Positions 2,796-5,695 of a stretch of DNA of 5,695 nt are shown here, piece by piece; position 1 is the stretch's first letter; each line of letters starts with the position of its first letter. Below the pieces are notes generated by a model. That model was not told the DNA's origin and made no database searches. It was given only the letters and a program-made list of their open reading frames with translations. A program made the position numbers and the translations under genes. Origin of the DNA: an uncultured Planctomycetaceae bacterium (GTDB lineage: Bacteria; Planctomycetota; Planctomycetia; Pirellulales; JACPPG01); contig CAMFLN010000264.1 in the NCBI GenBank assembly GCA_945957305.1, positions 1 to 5,695 on the forward strand. The letters are read 5' to 3'.

Positions 2796-5695
2796 ATGCG
2801 TCTGATGCGCCCTCGATTCGTTCGCCGTAGAACCGTTCGCCGTTATGGCCCTGCGGTTGTAGCGCTGGCATGTATGGCGTTCCTCGTTCCCGGCTTAGCG
2901 GTCGCTGACGCCCCGCAATTCAATCGGGACGTTCGGCCCATCCTGGCCAATCATTGCTTCAAGTGTCATGGCCCCGACGACGCTACGCGCGCTGCGGGAT
3001 TGCGGCTCGACCGGCGCGATGAAGCCGTCGCCGCGGCCGAATCGGGCGTTGCCGCCATTGTGCCCGGCAAGCCCGACGAGAGTGAGTTACTCAGGCGAAT
3101 CTGTTCGACTGACGCCGGCGAAATGATGCCCCCTCCCGCGGCGAATAAACCGCTCATCGACCAGCAACGGCAGGTCTTGCGCGCCTGGATCGAGGCGGGG
3201 GCCGAGTACGAATCGCATTGGGCGTTTGTCGCTCCCCGCCAAGCCGAATTGCCTGCAGTGGTTCAAACCTCTTGGCCGCGCAATGAAATTGATCGTTTCA
3301 TACTTGCCAAAATCGAACAGGCCGGTCTGCAACCATCCCCCGAGGCGGACAAATACACGCTGGTGCGCCGACTATATTTGGACCTGATCGGACTTCCTCC
3401 CACGCCCGCTGAGGTCGACGTTTTCGTACAGGACACTTCCCCCGGGGCGTACGAAGCGCTCGTCGATCGATTGCTTGCCTCGCCGCACTATGGCGAGCGT
3501 TGGGCGCGTCGCTGGCTCGACTTGGCGCGCTACGCCGATACGAACGGCTATGAAAAAGATCGGCCGCGGTCGATCTGGCCTTATCGCGATTGGGTCATCA
3601 ACGCGCTGAACGCCGACATGCCGTTTGATGAGTTTTCGATCAAACAATTGGCCGGCGACTTGTTGCCCGGCGCGACAGATGCGGATCGCATCGCCACCGG
3701 TTTCCATCGCAACACGATGTTGAACGAGGAGGGGGGAATCGATCCGCTCGAGTTCCGCTTCTATGCCATGGTTGATCGCGTCAATACGACCGGCACTGTG
3801 TGGCTGGGCATGACACTCGGCTGCGCGCAGTGTCACACGCATAAATACGATCCCCTCCCGCAGCGCGATTATTACCGGTTGATGGCGTTTTTGAATAACG
3901 CTGATGAACCGGAAATGAACGTCGTTGATGCAGGCATTGCCGCCCGGCGAGCCGCGATCGAAACGCAGGTCACGGCGGCCGAGGCCCAGCTGCCAAAAAA
4001 ATTTCCGCTCGAAGGCGAGTATCGCTGGCACCGGGGTTCGCTGGTCAGCTTTGCTTCCGAGGCCGGCGCCCAGGGCGAAATCCTCGACGATGGATCGGTG
4101 CGCGTTTCTGGCACTGACCCCGAAACCGATGTGTATACCGTGGTCGTCGATTGCGAGGAGCGCGAAATTGCCGCCGTGCGCATCGAAGCCATTGCCGATC
4201 CGCAGTTGCCCCAGAAAGGGCCAGGGCGCACGCCGCACGGCAATTTTGTTTTGACCGAAGTGGCACTCTCGCGAAGTTTGGCCGAGGCTGCGGAAAGTGA
4301 CGCTGAAAAAATCACGATCGCCAGCGCCACGGCCGATTTTTCTCAAGCCGGCTTTTCACCCGACGGCGCTTTTGACGGCAATGATAAAACGGGTTGGGCA
4401 ATTCACGGGCCTGAACCATGGAACATGACGCGCGCGGTCGACTTCCGCTTGGGCCAGTCACGCAGCGATGCGGAGCGCAAACGCTGGACAATCCGCCTCG
4501 AGCAAAAATATGGCGGGCACCACACGCTGGGACGCTTTCGCGTACTCTTTGGCGAACGTGTGCCAGACGACCGCCCCGAGCCGGAACGCCGCCAAGCGCA
4601 CTTGGCTCGCAAATTCCAAGAATGGCAAACGTCGGAAACCGCCCATTTGACGCGTTGGACATTGCTGCGGCCGGTAACCGCCAGCAGCGATGTTCCGACC
4701 TTGCAGATCCAGCCCGACGGCTCGGTCGTCTCCAGCGGTGATCAGACGAAGCGAGATGAATTCCGCATTCAATTGGCCAATGATTTGCCGGAAATCACCG
4801 CCATTCGCCTCGAAGTGCTGCCTGACGATCGGTTTCCGAAACGTGGTCCGGGGCGCATCGCCTACGAAGGGCCGTTTGGTGATTTTTTTCTTAGCGAGGT
4901 GACGCTGAGGGCCGGGGAAACTGCTGCCGTGTTGACAAATGCCAGCCAGTCGTTTGCCAATGGCAAGGACACGGCCGCCGCTGCGATCGACAGCGATCCG
5001 CAAACGGGCTGGTCCATCAATGGCGGGCAGGGGAAGGCTAACACGGCGGTCTTCCCCTTGGCGAAGCCGTTGAACAATGCCAAACTGCTTGACCTGACGC
5101 TGTTGTTCGAAAAGTATTACGCCGCGAATTTGGGGAAATTCCGCGTTTGGGCGACAGACGCGCCAGGTGCGGTCGGGGCACGAGACGTGCCGACCGACGT
5201 GGAATCGCTGTTGCTCGTTCCCGCGGCTGAACGCACCGCCGAGCAGCAGGATCGCTTGCTGGCCTATTACGTCTCAATCGCGCCGGAATTGTCCAGCGAG
5301 CGCGAAGCGATTCAAAAGCTGCGCGCCACGCTCCCTGCTTATGCCACGACGCTAGTCATGGTCGAGCGGCCGGCGGAGAATCCTCGTCGCACGCACGTAC
5401 ACAAGCGCGGCGAGTTCCTGCAGCCCACCGACAGCGTCGCGGCGGAAACGCCGAGTTTGTTTGAACCCCTAAAGCCGGATGAGCCGCACGATCGCCTGGC
5501 GTTCGCGCGCTGGTTGGTCAGTGAACGCAATCCCTTGGCGGCACGCGTAACGGTGAATCGCCACTGGGCTGCCATCTTTGGTCGCGGGCTGGTGCGGACG
5601 ACCGAGGATTTTGGTTACCAGGGAGAACTACCGACGCACCCCGAGCTGCTTGACTGGTTGGCCGTCAATTTCGTGCGCAGCAACTGGTCGACGAA
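2796..5695 (+). CDS. Secreted PSC1 cytochrome c - DUF1549 - DUF1553 protein with two internal binding modules (3' end outside window)
   Basis: 966 codons are present and the frame is open at the right edge. Residues 1-37 form a signal peptide: an Arg-rich n-region with eight Arg in the first 16 residues, a hydrophobic core at 20-36 and cleavage after AVA37. The mature protein starts with a PSC1 (PF07635-like) cytochrome domain, about 40-135, with CFKCH at 54-58 and an MMPP segment at 110-113 offering a Met axial ligand. DUF1549 (PF07583-like) spans about 160-372, with [17 protein letters not shown] and a second haem motif, CAQCH at 343-347. A helical, coiled-coil-prone linker (373-402) leads to two related beta modules (about 404-587 and 621-787). 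A conserved [10 protein letters not shown]...RGEFLQP linker and DUF1553 (PF07587-like, from about D899: [18 protein letters not shown]) follow. Probably well over 100 residues are missing. The likely location is periplasmic; the reaction is unknown. In planctomycetes this family is often followed by a DUF1501 gene, which would lie outside. The start was chosen for GGAAG 4 nt upstream; GTG 2769 and ATG 2805 are alternatives. Confidence 0.93.
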   Translation, partial: MRLMRPRFVRRRTVRRYGPAVVALACMAFLVPGLAVADAPQFNRDVRPILANHCFKCHGPDDATRAAGLRLDRRDEAVAAAESGVAAIVPGKPDESELLRRICSTDAGEMMPPPAANKPLIDQQRQVLRAWIEAGAEYESHWAFVAPRQAELPAVVQTSWPRNEIDRFILAKIEQAGLQPSPEADKYTLVRRLYLDLIGLPPTPAEVDVFVQDTSPGAYEALVDRLLASPHYGERWARRWLDLARYADTNGYEKDRPRSIWPYRDWVINALNADMPFDEFSIKQLAGDLLPGATDADRIATGFHRNTMLNEEGGIDPLEFRFYAMVDRVNTTGTVWLGMTLGCAQCHTHKYDPLPQRDYYRLMAFLNNADEPEMNVVDAGIAARRAAIETQVTAAEAQLPKKFPLEGEYRWHRGSLVSFASEAGAQGEILDDGSVRVSGTDPETDVYTVVVDCEEREIAAVRIEAIADPQLPQKGPGRTPHGNFVLTEVALSRSLAEAAESDAEKITIASATADFSQAGFSPDGAFDGNDKTGWAIHGPEPWNMTRAVDFRLGQSRSDAERKRWTIRLEQKYGGHHTLGRFRVLFGERVPDDRPEPERRQAHLARKFQEWQTSETAHLTRWTLLRPVTASSDVPTLQIQPDGSVVSSGDQTKRDEFRIQLANDLPEITAIRLEVLPDDRFPKRGPGRIAYEGPFGDFFLSEVTLRAGETAAVLTNASQSFANGKDTAAAAIDSDPQTGWSINGGQGKANTAVFPLAKPLNNAKLLDLTLLFEKYYAANLGKFRVWATDAPGAVGARDVPTDVESLLLVPAAERTAEQQDRLLAYYVSIAPELSSEREAIQKLRATLPAYATTLVMVERPAENPRRTHVHKRGEFLQPTDSVAAETPSLFEPLKPDEPHDRLAFARWLVSERNPLAARVTVNRHWAAIFGRGLVRTTEDFGYQGELPTHPELLDWLAVNFVRSNWST
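2820..2849 (+). repeat. 15-bp tandem repeat in the signal-peptide coding region
   Basis: GTTCGCCGT occurs at 2820-2828 and again at 2835-2843, exactly 15 bp apart and in frame. The two units encode VRRRT and VRRYG. This small in-frame duplication explains part of the unusually Arg-rich n-region of the large secreted protein. Confidence 0.5.
4005..4557 (+). other. First F5/8-type-C-like (galactose-binding-fold) module of the large protein
   Basis: Residues about 404-587 of the large protein. Landmarks in order: W411, DGSV at 432-435, a strand [12 protein letters not shown] at 475-478, FVLTEVAL, a segment [10 protein letters not shown] ending at W534, and LGRFRV at 578-583. The AxDGxxxTGW segment resembles the signature of F5/8 type C and related galactose-binding-fold domains. 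It repeats in the next module at a spacing of 201-209 residues. Ligand unknown; a glycan is the natural guess. Confidence 0.55.
4656..5158 (+). other. Second F5/8-type-C-like module of the large protein
   Basis: Residues about 621-787. The landmarks match the first module one for one: W621, DGSV at 641-644, strand [12 protein letters not shown] at 684-687, [19 protein letters not shown] ending at W739, and LGKFRV at 779-784. The copies have clearly diverged, so the duplication is old and not a recent DNA repeat. A charged linker (about 588-620) separates them. Confidence 0.55.

Noticed and set aside
3372..4346. 324-codon open frame on the minus strand
   Set aside because: It lies wholly antisense to the DUF1549 and first-module coding region, which has clear family motifs; its translation shows no recognisable domain. 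It is a GC-rich shadow frame.
4458..5003. 181-codon open frame on the minus strand
   Set aside because: Antisense to the internal modules of the large protein; no domain features.
1..5695. CRISPR array, tRNA, rRNA, insertion sequence or attachment site
   Set aside because: No regularly spaced direct repeats, cloverleaf with acceptor stem, transposase motif or terminal inverted repeats were found by reading both strands.

Overview
The window looks like a piece of a planctomycete chromosome (class Planctomycetia, plausibly a Pirellulales-type genome). The main reason is the large gene filling the right half. It encodes a secreted PSC1 (planctomycete cytochrome c) - DUF1549 - DUF1553 protein, an architecture that is greatly expanded in Planctomycetes and uncommon elsewhere. 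The moderately high GC content, loosely packed monocistronic-looking genes and long spacers fit this. No rRNA, tRNA, CRISPR array, insertion sequence or phage gene is visible.

Layout. (1) Positions 1-143, minus strand: the first 47 codons of a secreted protein with a clear signal peptide, cut by the left window edge. What remains resembles the start of a planctomycete secreted alpha/beta-hydrolase. (2) Positions 144-471: a divergent intergenic region with a 13-bp palindrome touching the minus-strand start codon. (3) Positions 472-1494, plus strand: a class I SAM-dependent O-methyltransferase of the hydroxyindole-O-methyltransferase/plant O-methyltransferase type. (4) Positions 1495-1701: a spacer with two short perfect inverted repeats. 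(5) Positions 1702-2538, plus strand: a tandem-domain universal stress protein with a consensus AGGAGG ribosome binding site. (6) Positions 2539-2795: a spacer with a possible terminator, a perfect TATAAT and a cluster of alternating GCTCAG/CTGAGC elements that could form mutually exclusive hairpins. (7) Positions 2796-5695, plus strand: the PSC1/DUF1549/DUF1553 gene, open to the right edge (966 codons seen).

How the genes relate. The three plus-strand genes are separated by 207 and 257 bp, so they are probably transcribed separately and nothing shows a shared pathway. The methyltransferase and the stress protein are cytoplasmic. The large protein and the minus-strand product are exported, so the window mixes cytoplasmic and periplasmic functions.

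The most interesting part is the large protein. It has two separate CXXCH haem-attachment motifs, one in the N-terminal cytochrome domain and one inside DUF1549. Between DUF1549 and DUF1553 it carries two copies of a galactose-binding/F5-8-type-C-like module of about 165-180 residues. This suggests a periplasmic redox protein that binds glycans or another extracellular ligand, but its reaction is unknown. I see no convincing evidence of an entirely new multi-gene system in this window.
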